Below are positions 35,100 through 45,837 of a stretch of DNA of 64,000 nt, piece after piece. The position numbers were made by a program, and so were the translations under genes. Source of the stretch: Grifola frondosa (taxonomy: Eukaryota; Basidiomycota; Agaricomycetes; Polyporales; Grifolaceae). Where the stretch lies: contig LUGG01000002.1 in the NCBI GenBank assembly GCA_001683735.1, positions 2,976,001 through 3,040,000 on the forward strand. Reading direction: 5' to 3'. The first letter of the stretch is position 1; each line of letters starts with the position of its first letter. The notes beneath the pieces are model-generated. The model was not told where the DNA came from. It saw nothing but the letters and a program-made list of their open reading frames with translations, and ran no database searches.

Positions 35100-36400
35100 G
35101 CTCGTGCTCTTAATCTCTCGTTTCTGTATACCGCGGCTGACGTCTGCGCAGGCACGACGCGTCTTCGCTGCCTTTTCACGCACCCTCGCTGCGCTCTGCC
35201 TCGCGCGTGTTGTCGCGTGGGGAAGCAGCCCGTGCAGCTTGAGGCGCTCACCGACGTGATTCTAATGCCTTTGCGTGCGTGCATTGACCGCTGCCTCACG
35301 TGTGGAACCTGGTGCGCGACAGGCCAAAGACGCACCTCGCGGTGGCGCATGTGCCTGGGGAGCATATTGCTGGAAAGCTGTGCGGCGTCGTGGGAGGAGG
35401 TGCGCGATGTGCTAGGCAGTGCAAAGGGGCGGTAGGGTGTATACACAAATCTGGTGAGTAGGTGATACTGTGAGTTGGCGAGGTTGCTGCTGATTTTATG
35501 TATGTCTCTTTCGCTTGTAGGTATAGACTTTTATTTCTGAAGTCTGCATTGCAACAATTCGATGCATGCCTTCGTTCATTCAGGAGCGGTGTGCGTAGTT
35601 CCCGAGGTCACATTTTCGACAATGAAAATGATGGGATTCACATGAAGACGGCTTACATATGGAAAATGGTAACGCTGACTCGTCCCAGGTGCTATGTCGA
35701 CACCACAACGTATTCCGCGCCCCTCGGCCAGCCTTGCTCGTTTTACCAACGGAATTCGCCCCTGGATCATTTACACCCCTGCCGAGGTACACGAATACAA
35801 TGCGCTCACAGATAAATCACTTCATACTAAAACAGATAGCTTGAAGGCCTCGAAATGGCGCAAGATGGCGTCGCGATTAACGACGGGCCTCATGCCTTCA
35901 CTGTACCCTCGCGGCGTCCTTGGCATGTACCGATCAACGATGGTGGCAGTTGGAGGATAATCTCCGCCCATAACGGCATCGTTGAGAGCAGCTGTCACCC
36001 TGATCTTGTAGAACGTGGGGAATGTGCGGATGAGGGTGATACCAGGGAAGGTCATTTCGTCGAGCGCAGGGAGGTGTTCCATGACGCGCATATCGTTGTT
36101 GCGCTGGTAGGCGGCGATGGCGGCGGCGATGAGGGGTGCCTCTGGGTCGCAGAGATCTTCAATGTCCCTGTCGTGCTGTAGGAGCAGGCGGATATCGTTC
36201 TCGTCGCACACAAGGACGTCCACCTGGGTGGTGCAGCACACGCCGCACACGAGGAGGGGCAGGACCTGGCGGGAGAGGATGATGCGGTAACCGGGCGCAT
36301 AGCCCATTGTCTCCAAAAGCTTCGTTGCGAAGGAGTCGGCGGCGGCCTCCTGGCCCATCGTCGGCCATATGGTGAGGTCGGTGTAGTGCATCAGCTTGTA
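35100..36400. repeat. Segmental duplication, block 2
   Basis: Homologous to block 1 (the KTHLAVAHV reading near 35320 versus KTHLVVAP near 28350) and to block 3 in its spacer and minus-strand gene. Confidence 0.65.
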
Positions 36401-36621
36401 GGTGTTGATGTCTGCTGCTTGCGCCGCTGCTATGCGGTTAGGAGTGTCAACGAAGGCGCGGAGGTTGTCGGGGAGGTCAGGAAGGTCGGGGGTGTCGAAG
36501 AATGTGGCGAAGGGTTGGTCGACGACGGAGATGTTGTATGCGTAGAGATCGGGAAGCGTCCAATCGTCCCTGATTTCGCGGTGCGGGTTCGGAAGGCCAT
36601 AGAGCGACGATCTGTAAGGGA
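35822..36621 (-). pseudogene. Nuclease-like family protein, copy b
   Basis: A clean frame of 189 codons from 36391 continues upstream without stop to about 36600 (SVVDQPFATFFDTPDLPDLP, AQAADINTYKLM). The order is: DxxTYKL, SFATKLLETMGYAPG, TQVDVLVCDENDIRLLLQHDR, AAIAAYQRNN, FPTFYKIRVTAALN, and EGMRPVVNRDAILRHFEAFK at the end. This family is common in agaricomycetes. The E..GY..D..V.D...LL.Q.D(K/R) pattern recalls PD-(D/E)xK nucleases, but that is my inference. Compared with copy c, one base is missing near the N-terminus (about 36560), so the original start is unclear. Confidence 0.6.
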
Positions 36622-36829
36622 GGTGTGTATTCAGCAGCTGTAATTGATATAACCATTGGTTAATTTTAATGTCTAACCCAGATACCGTTTGGAGTCAGTT
36701 TTAAACAAGACCAGCAGAGTTCGAAGACGTGTAGGGGGCCCTTATTGGCGCCAATGCGTTACGTCATTTATCCAAGAACGTAAACAACTAATTATCATGT
36801 TATTCTCTGGGAATGCGTTGTAGAGCTGC

Positions 36830-38158
36830 GCGGAGGATAGGAGGAAGGTCTGCACATGGCGGTACGGAGAGGGGTAAGGATATGTGGGTGTCTATTTAGT
36901 GAGTAGATTCTGATTGAGACGGCGGTTTATGCTTATGTCGTATATACCTCTTGTGGCTTGCAGGTGCGGAATTTTATTTCGATGGGAATGCTTCTTGTAT
37001 TTTTACTCGAGCCTGATACATAGTTCGAAGTTAATGCTGAAAATGCCGGTGGGCTCATGGCTTCGTTGCGGTGAGCCGCGCCAACAAAATTCATCCATTC
37101 CGAAACCCGCATTTCTTTCAACGACTTCGTACAGAGCATCGTTCGTTCAAGCGAAGGAAGCCACATTTTTGGTGATAAAAACAACGGGATTCGCCCGAAA
37201 GACTGCATCCATATGGAAACATGGACACTCCAACCTGCACTCAAACTACTAGTCGACACATCACAACTCATTCCATGCCTTTCGGTGGATCTTGCTTATT
37301 CGGCCAAGGATAATTTGCCTTCGGATTGTTAACGCCACGGCCAAGGTGCGAACGGCGTGTGCTTCCAGATAACCCACTTCATACAACAAATCGCTTGAAG
37401 GCCTCGAAATGGCGCAAAATGACCTCGCGACTATCGACGGGTGTCATGCCTTCACTCTGATCATGCGGGATCCTTGGGATGTATCGATCGACGATGGTGG
37501 CCGTAAGAGGATAATCTGCACATATAACGGCGGTGTTAAGAGCAGCCGTCACCCTGATCTTGTAGAACGTGGGGAATGTGCCGACGAGGGTGATGCCAGG
37601 GAAGGTAATCTCGTCGAGCGCAGGGAGGCGGAGTTCCCTGACGCGTGTATTGTTGTTGCGCTGGTAGGCTGTGAGGGCGGCGGCGATGAGGGGCGGCTCT
37701 GGGTCGGAGAGGTCTTCAATGCCCCTATCGTGCTGTACGAGCAGGTATATAATATTGTCCAGGTCGCACACAAAGACGTCCACCCGCGTGGTGCAGCGCC
37801 CGGCGCACTCGAGGGGCAGGAACTGGTGGGAGAGGGTGATACGGTAGCCGGGGGCATAGCCTATTGTCTCCAACAGCTTCTCTGCGAAAGAATCGACGGC
37901 GGGCTCCAGGCCGATCTTGGGGAAAGTGGCGAGTTCGAGATAGTATAGCAGCTTGTAGGTGTCAATGTCTGCTGCTTGCGCTGCTGCTGCGCGGTTAGGA
38001 GTGTCAGCGAAGGCGCGGAGGTTGGTAGGGAGGTCGGGGAGGTCGGGAGTGTCGAAGAATGTGGCGAAGGGTTGGTCGACGATGGAGATGTTGAATGCGT
38101 GGAGATCGCGGAAGGTCCAGTCGCCTCCTGATTTCGCGGTGCGGGTTGGGTAATTAAC
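36830..38158. repeat. Segmental duplication, block 3
   Basis: Its 5' part (36830-37110) is nearly the same as 28420-28690. Its minus-strand gene is the best-kept nuclease-like copy. It ends at the transposon at 38159. Confidence 0.7.
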
Positions 38159-38242
38159 CCCAGTGAAAAGTCCGGATAAGCAGATCCAGGAATATCCAGG
38201 CAGATCACGGCGCCTCGCCCATATCTCGGTATATCCAGGCAA
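37379..38242 (-). CDS. Nuclease-like family protein, copy c, 5' end replaced by a transposon
   Basis: A 287-codon frame. From about residue 30 it is family sequence: FNISIVDQPFATFFDTPDLP, AQAADIDTYKLLYYLEL, SFAEKLLETIGYAPGYRI, TRVDVFVCDLDN then YLLVQHDR, PALDEITFPGITLVG, FPTFYKIRVTAALN, and ILRHFEAFKRFVV. The first 28 codons (MPGYTEIWARRRDL..) lie inside the DNA transposon that begins at 38159, so the present start codon is supplied by the element. The interrupted upstream flank resumes at 39743 with sequence like that beside copy b. Relatives, as I recall them, read QEDK where all copies here read QHDR; if the family is nuclease-like this would hit a catalytic position. Function unknown. Confidence 0.65.
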   Translation of the reverse strand: MPGYTEIWARRRDLPGYSWICLSGLFTGVNYPTRTAKSGGDWTFRDLHAFNISIVDQPFATFFDTPDLPDLPTNLRAFADTPNRAAAAQAADIDTYKLLYYLELATFPKIGLEPAVDSFAEKLLETIGYAPGYRITLSHQFLPLECAGRCTTRVDVFVCDLDNIIYLLVQHDRGIEDLSDPEPPLIAAALTAYQRNNNTRVRELRLPALDEITFPGITLVGTFPTFYKIRVTAALNTAVICADYPLTATIVDRYIPRIPHDQSEGMTPVDSREVILRHFEAFKRFVV

Positions 38243-38474
38243 GTCACTGTCGGATCTGTGTCAGATGTGACTTCGTTGCTCTTCCACTCACTGTCGAGAC
38301 GACAAACATGATTCTGCCCAGTGAAAAGTCCGGATAAGCAGATCCAGGAATATCCAGGCAGATCACGGCGCCTCGCCCATATCTCGGTATATCCAGGCAA
38401 GTCACTGTCGGATCTGTGTCAGATGTGACTTCGTTGCTCTTCCACTCACTGTCGAGACGACAAACATGATTCTG
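38159..38474. repeat. 158-bp tandem duplication of the transposon left end
   Basis: 38159-38316 is repeated at 38317-38474 with no difference seen until the last bases. Each copy begins with the full TIR, so the element has two nested left ends. Confidence 0.85.
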
Positions 38475-39742
38475 ACTTGTGATTCGTGGCTGGCTCGTAC
38501 TTGTTTTGCACACTCCACCGTCGCAACACGCTGGCAACTGCGTGACGCTCTGTTTTGTTTTGTCTTGTCTATGTGCGGCCGCCTGCTCCGTTTGTACATA
38601 CGACACTGCAACATCGCCGCGTGACTCAAGTATAATTGACGTGGCATGCTCTTCCTAAGTTCCTCTGTTGGGCTTGTTCTGTACCACCATCTACCACCAT
38701 CCTGTGCTATGTTTTCTATGTTTTCTATGGGCTCCCCCTCCCTCCATGTCCTCAGTAACTCCTTGGCTGTCTCTTCTGGCTTGAATCCATCTTGTGAGCA
38801 CTCGGAAGTTACAGAATACCAGAGCAAGGGTCAGTCTTCACTCTATCTTCTCCCGTGCTTCCGGCCAAATTCTCTCCGTAGAAATTGGCTTGATCCCGAA
38901 CAACCGCCGCCGCCGCATCGTACACAGTGTGAGTGTCCACGCGTCGTGTCATGTTCGCAAACTTCGCGTCAAGCTCGAGTCATGCGCCGTCTGCACACTC
39001 AATGTCGCCTGTGTTAGGTACATCCATTATATTGCACCCGGATTGTGCGCTACCTGTGCCCTTGGCGTTGTCGTTGCCGACCATCATGTCCTTGAATTAA
39101 CCATCTTCGAGTCCCTTCTTCGAGCACATGGCGCAAAATGGTAGGTGCAGTGTGCTTCGCAGCTGTAGACTGTGCTGATGGCCTTCACGCAGTGCTCTCG
39201 TCTCTCCATGGAGTGGACCTTCCTATTTCTGGTATGTTTATGTTCAAATCTATCTGCTGAAAGCATACACTGACAATCATCAACGTCCTTAGATGCCAAT
39301 CCGACATTTGAGTTGCATTTGAGACCGAATTCGGCAGTACGTCACGCGACAGCATTTGTGAGTGTACGAAAACCTACATAGTATCGTGTACGTCGCTGAC
39401 ATTCTGTTATGGAATTGTTACAGTGTTCCTCCCACTTTTTCTGCTGGCGACATGGCATGGTGGAGTGGAGCGGGAGCGGGAGCGGGGGTGGTGGGGTCCG
39501 CGGCGGGAACCGTAGTGGCAGATTAAGGCTGTGCGAGGCGTGCAAATGTACCTAGTTCTGCATGGATGTGCCGTGATTTTCCAATATATACAATTTTTCA
39601 TTCCTGGATTTGCCTGGATATTCCGTGACCCAGATCTCGAGGAGTCTCATTTTTCTAGGAATATCGAGGCAGATCACGGCGGGCGCTTAGCCGTGATCTG
39701 CCTGGATATTCCTGGATCTGCTTATCCGGACTTTTCACTGGG
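38159..39742. mobile_element. Non-autonomous DNA transposon with 53-bp TIRs
   Basis: 1584 bp bounded by perfect 53-bp terminal inverted repeats (38159-38211 and 39690-39742) that begin CCCAGTGAAAAGTCCGG. The flanks carry a 7-bp direct repeat AATTAAC (38152-38158 and 39743-39749), the target-site duplication. The right subterminal part holds a second inverted match (GCAGATCACGGC facing GCCGTGATCTGC). No transposase is encoded; the longest frames (38402-38827 minus, 38646-39017 plus) have no recognised domain. A 7-bp duplication with these ends does not let me name a superfamily. It sits at the 5' end of nuclease-like copy c. Confidence 0.85.
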
Positions 39743-40204
39743 AATTAACAGCCATAGGGCGACTTAATGTTCAAGTTATTCAAGCTGCACGCTGCTAGGA
39801 AAACATCTATTCAGCGAAATGAATACAACCAATACACTTTGACGCAAACACTGTTATATGAGACCGACCGAGGTAGAGGAAGTGGTTGGCTGAAGTTGTC
39901 GCCACTGCAAGTGTGCGCTACTGAGCGCCAGTAGCTGAAGCGCTCGATCAGGACACGCGTGACGTCATACTCACCACCGCCGGCGCCTTTGATGCTGAGC
40001 TGCACTCTTCGCAGACAGCGCAAGTAGAGATTCAGTTAGCCAGATACATCCGGTACATCACCTTCACCTGTGCCGGATACACCCGGGAGGTGGGCTCACC
40101 TTCTGCTTTTGCCCTTGCATTGGGTCAGATACATCTCGCCAATTCGGATACAACCGAGATTGCGAGATGCATCGGACTCCGCGCTTCAATTATGGCAAAA
40201 TAAA

Positions 40205-40279
40205 TGCATTTGACCCGGATTGAACCCGCGACCTTGGAAAGCAAAGCACGTACCTGATACAACTGCGCCATGAAGGCTT
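40205..40279 (-). ncRNA. tRNA-like sequence (pseudo-tRNA or SINE head)
   Basis: On the minus strand: an A-box-like TGGCGCAGTTGTATCAGG, then GGGTTCAATCC as a good B box about 45 nt later. The acceptor arm does not pair and the T stem has mismatches, so this is not a working tRNA. It may be a decayed tRNA or the pol III promoter of a SINE. Confidence 0.4.
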
Positions 40280-40589
40280 TACAAATTTATATGGAGCTAT
40301 CTTAATATCCACTCATTTTTGAGTGGTGCTCGATATATCCATCCCGCCGCCCATATACATCCTGCCTCCCATATACATCCAGCTGTCCATATCCATCCCA
40401 CCTCCCTTCCTCATTCATGCAGGTCGGATATTCATACATACCAAGATCTTTTCATCTTATAACTACATGCTCACATGTATACACAAAGTAGTACACTCTT
40501 ACATGTATAGTAATAATTCAGCATTCCTTCCCCTCCGTTATAGTGGACAACTGTCCAAACAGAGCTCTGTGCCGGCTTGCGCACGCGGG

Positions 40590-40930
40590 TAATGTCCCAA
40601 GCTCAAATACGAAGCGCGCCAAAACCGTGCGCACGGATCTCTTCGAAATTGTGTGCGCGCATCTCTTCACTGAAGTGTATGCAAATTCAATCATTTACCT
40701 AATTGCGCATGCACTTTCTGTGTCCTCTCAGCACAAAATACAATGCACACCAGCATCGTGCGCATAGATTTCTTCAAAATTATGCATGCAGCGTGCAGAC
40801 CTCTTCAAAAAAACACCGTGCATCATAATCGTGCGCGAGTCTCTCCTTCAACGCAAATTGAACTGTTTGCTTAATTGCGCGGGTACATTTTGTGCATCTC
40901 GCAAGCTCGTGCATACATGCGCTTCCGTCG
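40590..40930. repeat. Degenerate tandem duplication, about 170-190 bp unit
   Basis: Two diverged copies share GTGCGCAnnGATYTCTTC, then an A/T-rich stretch, then GCAAATT and TTAATTGCGC-like blocks. Confidence 0.4.
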
Positions 40931-41199
40931 TGCTTCTAATAATATGAAAACACCGAAATCCATTACAGTACTCAATGCCACCATCCTACATACTAATCCA
41001 CATCCGTAATGCTTACCCTAAGGTCCAGCACTGTAACCGTATTCTACCAAACACGTTAGTGTAGTGCTAATTGCATTCGTTCAATACTTACCGTCTCTAT
41101 CCTATTTGCGAACGAAATCCGTCCCAACGACAACAACCGCGAATAACGACATGCTTGCCTAGATTATAATGAGTACGGCACCACCTACGCGAATATCTG

Positions 41200-42241
41200 A
41201 CTCACTTTCGCGCATATGCGGCTGCCCCATGGTCTCCGCCCTTATCCAACTCCTCCGCTTTCCTCAGCCAGTCGCGCTCGAAGTATAAGAAAAATCGCAA
41301 CGTCCGCCGCATTTCCTCCTCGACCAGCAACACTTCCTCGTGCCAACGTGCCTTGAGGGCATTTGATCTGAACCAGTGAACGCGCAGTGCTTTCCCGATG
41401 CACGTTAGTCCTAAATCCTCTGTGGAATATTTGTGTACATACCGTCCTCGAAAAACTCCTCATATCCCCCCGCAGCTTGACCTTCCACAAAAGAAAAGTT
41501 CTCCCAGATCCACGAAGGTGCTTCCTTGCTCTGCCCGATTTGTTGTTGCGCCGAATACATTGTGAATTTGCGGACATCTTCACGCTTCAGTTCCCTGTAT
41601 GTAGGATCGTTAGCATTCATACCCAGCATTACCATAATCCGTCGGGCGCGGCGATATTCGTCGGCCGCTCTGTTGATGGCTAGTTGCTTCTGCCGGATTT
41701 GGTTTGTTGCCCGAGTGTTCGCCCTTTGGCCCGAAACATTATGTTTCGCGATCTTGAAAGCCTCGTTAGTGATGATGTGAGTGCGCACATCGTCCAGGGC
41801 ATCGTTCGCTTGAGATTGTCGCAATTTCTGTTCTACCTCGATTGCACCGGCCATAATGTTGTGGTTGCGCACGGCCGGATCGTACGACGATGGCACATCT
41901 ATCTGGATTGCATCGACCTCGAACCACGCCGTACTTTTTGTACGCTGCGCATCATCCTCCGGCTCCGGGTCACGCTTGCGCTTCCCTTTGGCCTTGCTGG
42001 TGGAATCGGTGACGGAGTCTTCGTTCTTGTCATCTACTGCAGGCGCGGCCAAAGGAAATGATCTGGAGAAAGGACCGGGTGATTCCTCTTCTACGGCCTT
42101 CGCCGCCTCGTCGACCAACGGGGACAGATATCGATCCGATATATCTCTCCATTCCTTCCACTTCGCTGCGAACTGCTTGCACTTATCGTCCAGCTCAGAG
42201 TGCGCACTATCCGTGCCATAATCATCTTGAATTGCAGCGAG
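41200..42241 (-). pseudogene. KDZ transposase, C-terminal part (3' of the nested insertion)
   Basis: The minus-strand frame continues from the insertion point (LAAIQDDYGTDS) through KWKEWRDISDRYLSPLVDEA, a nuclear-signal-like KGKRKRDPE, ALDDVRTHIITNEAFK, GQRANTRATNQ and EYRRARRIMVMLG to 41411. It goes on past an intron with VHWFRSNALKARWHEEV and MRRTLRFFLYFERDWL to about 41200. This is the C-terminal region of Kyakuja-Dileera-Zisupton (KDZ) transposases, large DNA transposons of fungi. It was cut from its N-terminal part by the LTR element at 42242-45837. Confidence 0.8.
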
Positions 42242-42769
42242 TGTTACAACCGGTTGTAACGACTACCGGACGGAACAGCTACCGGTCACATGACGTGTGG
42301 CGGTGGCGCTACTTGTTTACAGGACTTTGGAGGGTACGGACATATCCGGTGGCACTTTGTGCACATGACCAAGTACCCCGTATCATTTCTTTTCTCACGG
42401 TGCTGCGGCGCACAGACCAGTTGCTGCGTAGCAACATTTCATTGGACAGTACGTTATTTTTAGTTACCTGCGCACGGACCAGGCTCGCGCACGGACCAGC
42501 TAGCTACCTATAAATACTAGGCAGCATCATGTACATACCCTAGTTTGACCTCTTCGTTACTTCGTTTATTATACCGTCGTTCACCCAGACCTTGCCTTTG
42601 CGCATTTCCCTTCGCACTCGCACTCCGTCTCCCTTTAACTAGGGACTATCCATCAAGAAGGATAGTTAGCAACGTCATACTCGGTATAGACCAGTATAAG
42701 CATCAAGACCATTAGGACCACCAGTACCTTTGGTTACCAACTCAGGGACCTTAGGGGACGGTCTTAACA
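42242..42769 (+). repeat. 5' LTR
   Basis: Carries a CTATAAATACT TATA-like box near 42509. Differs from the 3' LTR by four one-base indels only. Confidence 0.9.
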
Positions 42770-43724
42770 CTAGGTCAAACTCTACCAAAACCACTGGTCG
42801 AGGAGTTTGAAGAACCCCGACCACACAGTGGAACCATTGGAAGGAACGGACCCCTTCCATCGCCCCACCACTACCGAGTGTGGTGAAGGGCTGACCCCCA
42901 GTCCAGAAAAGCATCCAACTCAGGAGTCCAGAAGGTCGAAGGACCAAGGACCAGACGTTGGACGAAGCCGAAGAACGAAAGGCTTGAAGAGCCTAAGCGA
43001 CCTTCGGAACGTGGTTCGACCCTTTGCATCAGGTCGAACTATATCAGAACTACCAGCCAAGAAGTCAGAAGGACTCGAGGTAGTACGAGGACAGAACCCC
43101 CTCGAATCGAACCAGAACCCAGCCGAAGAACCTTGTAGAAGGGACCGATCACCCCCGATATAAAGAAGAATTCAGTTGGCAATACCGTTGACACCCCTGC
43201 ACGAACCCCCGTTGAACCAGAACCCCGTAGAAGAAGCCTAGGACGGCTCGGATACAGAATTGAAAGGCGAAGAAATCCAGGAAGCCGAAGAATTCGACGA
43301 ATTCAGAGCAGAATCCCGTGGACAAACCCCTTTCCCCGTCTTGACGACAATACTCCACCCGAACATCGAGAGATAAAAGGTGGATCCATACCCTGTGTAG
43401 GAGCTTGAGGAAGCCACCTGCGATAACAGACAAGAAGGCACACAATAGACATAACTCGGCCACTGTTTCAGGTCGAACTCTATTGCCTTACAGAACGAAC
43501 CAGAACCAAGTCCCCATCCCACCTCGATAGGTCGTGGACAGACCAGACTTGAAACGCATTGGGCGTCGAGGAGCTCAGAGAGCCCCGACAGTATCGCAGA
43601 AAAGACTGCGTACAGGAAAACCCAATAGAACGAACGTGAACCCCGAAAAAGGGGACAAACGAGTCCTTTGGCCAAGGACTAGTCCCACTCGGACCCCGGA
43701 ACACAGGAAACCCCATACCCAGAA

Positions 43725-44006
43725 CGAACCTACCCGTGAACTGAACCAAGTGTGGTTCACCGTCGAAACGGAACTAGGTGAACGGATCCACTTGAGAAAG
43801 TGTGGTTCACCCCGAATAGATTGTGAACGGATCCACTCGTGAAAGAATCGGGCCCCAGTTGCAGACGAACCTACCCGTGAACTGAACCAAGTGTGGTTCA
43901 CCGTCGAAACGGAACTAGGTGAACGGATCCACTTGAGAAAGTGTGGTTCACCCCGAATAGATTGTGAACGGATCCACTCGTGAAAGAATCGGGCCCCAGT
44001 TGCAGA
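43725..44006 (+). repeat. 141-bp tandem duplication inside the retrotransposon
   Basis: Two copies with no difference seen, starting GAACCTACCCGTGAACTG. Each copy also contains two related GTGTGGTTCACC blocks. Confidence 0.85.
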
Positions 44007-44132
44007 CGAAGATCCCTACCCCAGACGCACCTTGAGGACCTAGTAGGCCCAAGATCAGGACGAACCCAGACATAGCATCATGACCAGTACGACCCCGCGA
44101 ACACCTACGCAGACAAACCCCCGACATGGGGA

Positions 44133-44942
44133 GTGCAACCCACTACCCAGATGCCCAGCATAGGAGATGAAGCAGACAATCCGTTTATCGACTTTGAACC
44201 GATAGACAAGAACCGCTCCACGAATACACCCCTCGTGGAATCACCGACGAACCTAGAACGCGAAGACACGAATCCAGTGCCACCCTCCCTATCCTTTGAA
44301 GAATGGATGGGAGGAATAAAAGAAGGAGCGACAGGACCAGGGGTACCTGGAGGGGATCCCCCTCGAAGAACCCCCACGCGGACGAATACAGCCGACGAAG
44401 AAACACCGTCGAGCTACGGCTTGACGACGGATCTCCTGCCACCCCTACCCCCCACATTTGAAGAATGGGTGGGAGGAATAGAAGCAGGAAGGAAAGGAAC
44501 AGTGGAACCAGGGACAACAGGAACAAACCTTCTTGGCGGAGTCACGTTTCACAGACCCAGAAGACCTGGTGGACCAAACGGACCTGGAGGACCTAGCAGA
44601 GTTGAAGCACAACAAATGCTCGCAGGCCCAAGCAGGACTGGTGGACCGACCCGATGGGACACACCAATAACTGAACCACTGCCCTACCCCGCACCCACCA
44701 ACGCCTTTCATGGACTCCTTGTTGGAGTAGAAGCCCTGATTGACAGCGGGGCCAATCACAATCTGCTGTCGCAACGATTGGTGGAACAACACAGGGTCCC
44801 CACCAGGACACTACCAGTACCAATCAAGATCGGCCATGCTCACGGGCCATCAAACCAACGTGGATACATCCCCAACAAGTCGAAGGATATCTTTTCCTTC
44901 AGGGAGAGAAGTTCCCCACCAGGTTCTACGTCTATGATTTAG
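44133..44942 (+). pseudogene. Retrotransposon Gag-protease remnant
   Basis: A 269-codon frame: Pro/Gly-rich first two thirds with a duplicated FEEW(M/V)GGI block, then EALIDSGANHNLLSQRLV, the aspartic protease active site (Asp at 44742-44744) of Ty3/Gypsy elements. The flap-side motif EELILGL follows at about 44945 in another frame, so the protease end is broken by a shift. Nothing further of pol is seen. Confidence 0.7.
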
Positions 44943-45311
44943 GACCAGAGGAATTGATCTTAGGACTCCTTGGATAAGGAAGAATGGCCTAAAGATCGAT
45001 TGGGAGAACGAGAACATGGTTATCCCCGACAGAAACGCTCGAATCACGCGGACAACACTCGCGGTGGGGGCACAGACGATCACCACCCAGGACGAAACCG
45101 ACCACGGAGACGATTACCTTTGGGAATCGGACGAAGCAGGGCCATCGCTAAAGAGGCGAAGGCAGTAGTCCTGCCATGAAAACCCACCTCCCCTTCCCAT
45201 TATACCCAATAATCGGCTACTCGCTTAGGACACCTCGAACGCTGGATTACCGCAGACCCTCAGGCAATATCTAGGATTCATCGGGGCGATGAATGTTAGA
45301 GAGGGGGGTAA

Positions 45312-45837
45312 TGTTACAACCGGTTGTAACGACTACCGGACGGAACAGCTACCGGTCACATGACGTGTGGCGGTGGCGTACTTGTTTACAGGACTTTGGA
45401 GGTACGGACATATCCGGTGGCACTTTGTGCACATGACCAAGTACCCCGTATCATTTTCTTTTCTCACGGTGCTGCGGCGCACAGACCAGTTGCTGCGTAG
45501 CAACATTTCATTGGACAGTACGTTATTTTTAGTTACCTGCGCACGGACCAGGCTCGCGCACGGACCAGCTAGCTACCTATAAATACTAGGCAGCATCATG
45601 TACATACCCTAGTTTGACCTCTTCGTTACTTCGTTTATTATACCGTCGTTCACCCAGACCTTGCCTTTGCGCATTTCCCTTCGCACTCGCACTCCGTCTC
45701 CCTTTAACTAGGGACTATCCATCAAGAAGGATAGTTAGCAACGTCATACTCGGTATAGACCAGTATAAGCATCAAGACCATTAGGACCACCAGTACCTTT
45801 GGTTACCAACTCAGGGACCTTAGGGACGGTCTTAACA
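45312..45837 (+). repeat. 3' LTR
   Basis: Partner of 42242-42769. Confidence 0.9.

Larger units (their letters stand above)
39743..41199. other. Intergenic with short degenerate repeats
   Basis: Contains GGATACA-type short repeats (40030-40170), a tRNA-like stretch, and a pyrimidine-rich part (40330-40440). No gene supported. Confidence 0.45.
42242..45837 (+). mobile_element. Young LTR retrotransposon, non-autonomous, Ty3/Gypsy-like
   Basis: LTRs at 42242-42769 (528 bp) and 45312-45837 (526 bp), both TG..CA (TGTTACAACC..TCTTAACA), flanked by a 5-bp target duplication GCGAG (42237-42241, 45838-45842). A purine run (AGAGAGGGGGG) just before the 3' LTR is the likely polypurine tract and sets the plus orientation. 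The 2.5-kb interior carries a retropepsin-like protease but no recognisable reverse transcriptase, RNase H or integrase, so the copy must rely on enzymes of other elements. It sits inside the KDZ transposase gene in the opposite orientation. Confidence 0.92.

Noticed and set aside
37409..37948. A 179-codon plus-strand frame
   Set aside because: Antisense of nuclease-like copy c; the minus strand has family motifs.
40205..40279. A functional tRNA gene
   Set aside because: The acceptor arm does not pair and the T stem has mismatches.
42242..45837. An autonomous Ty3/Gypsy element
   Set aside because: No reverse transcriptase, RNase H or integrase motif could be found in 2.5 kb of interior.
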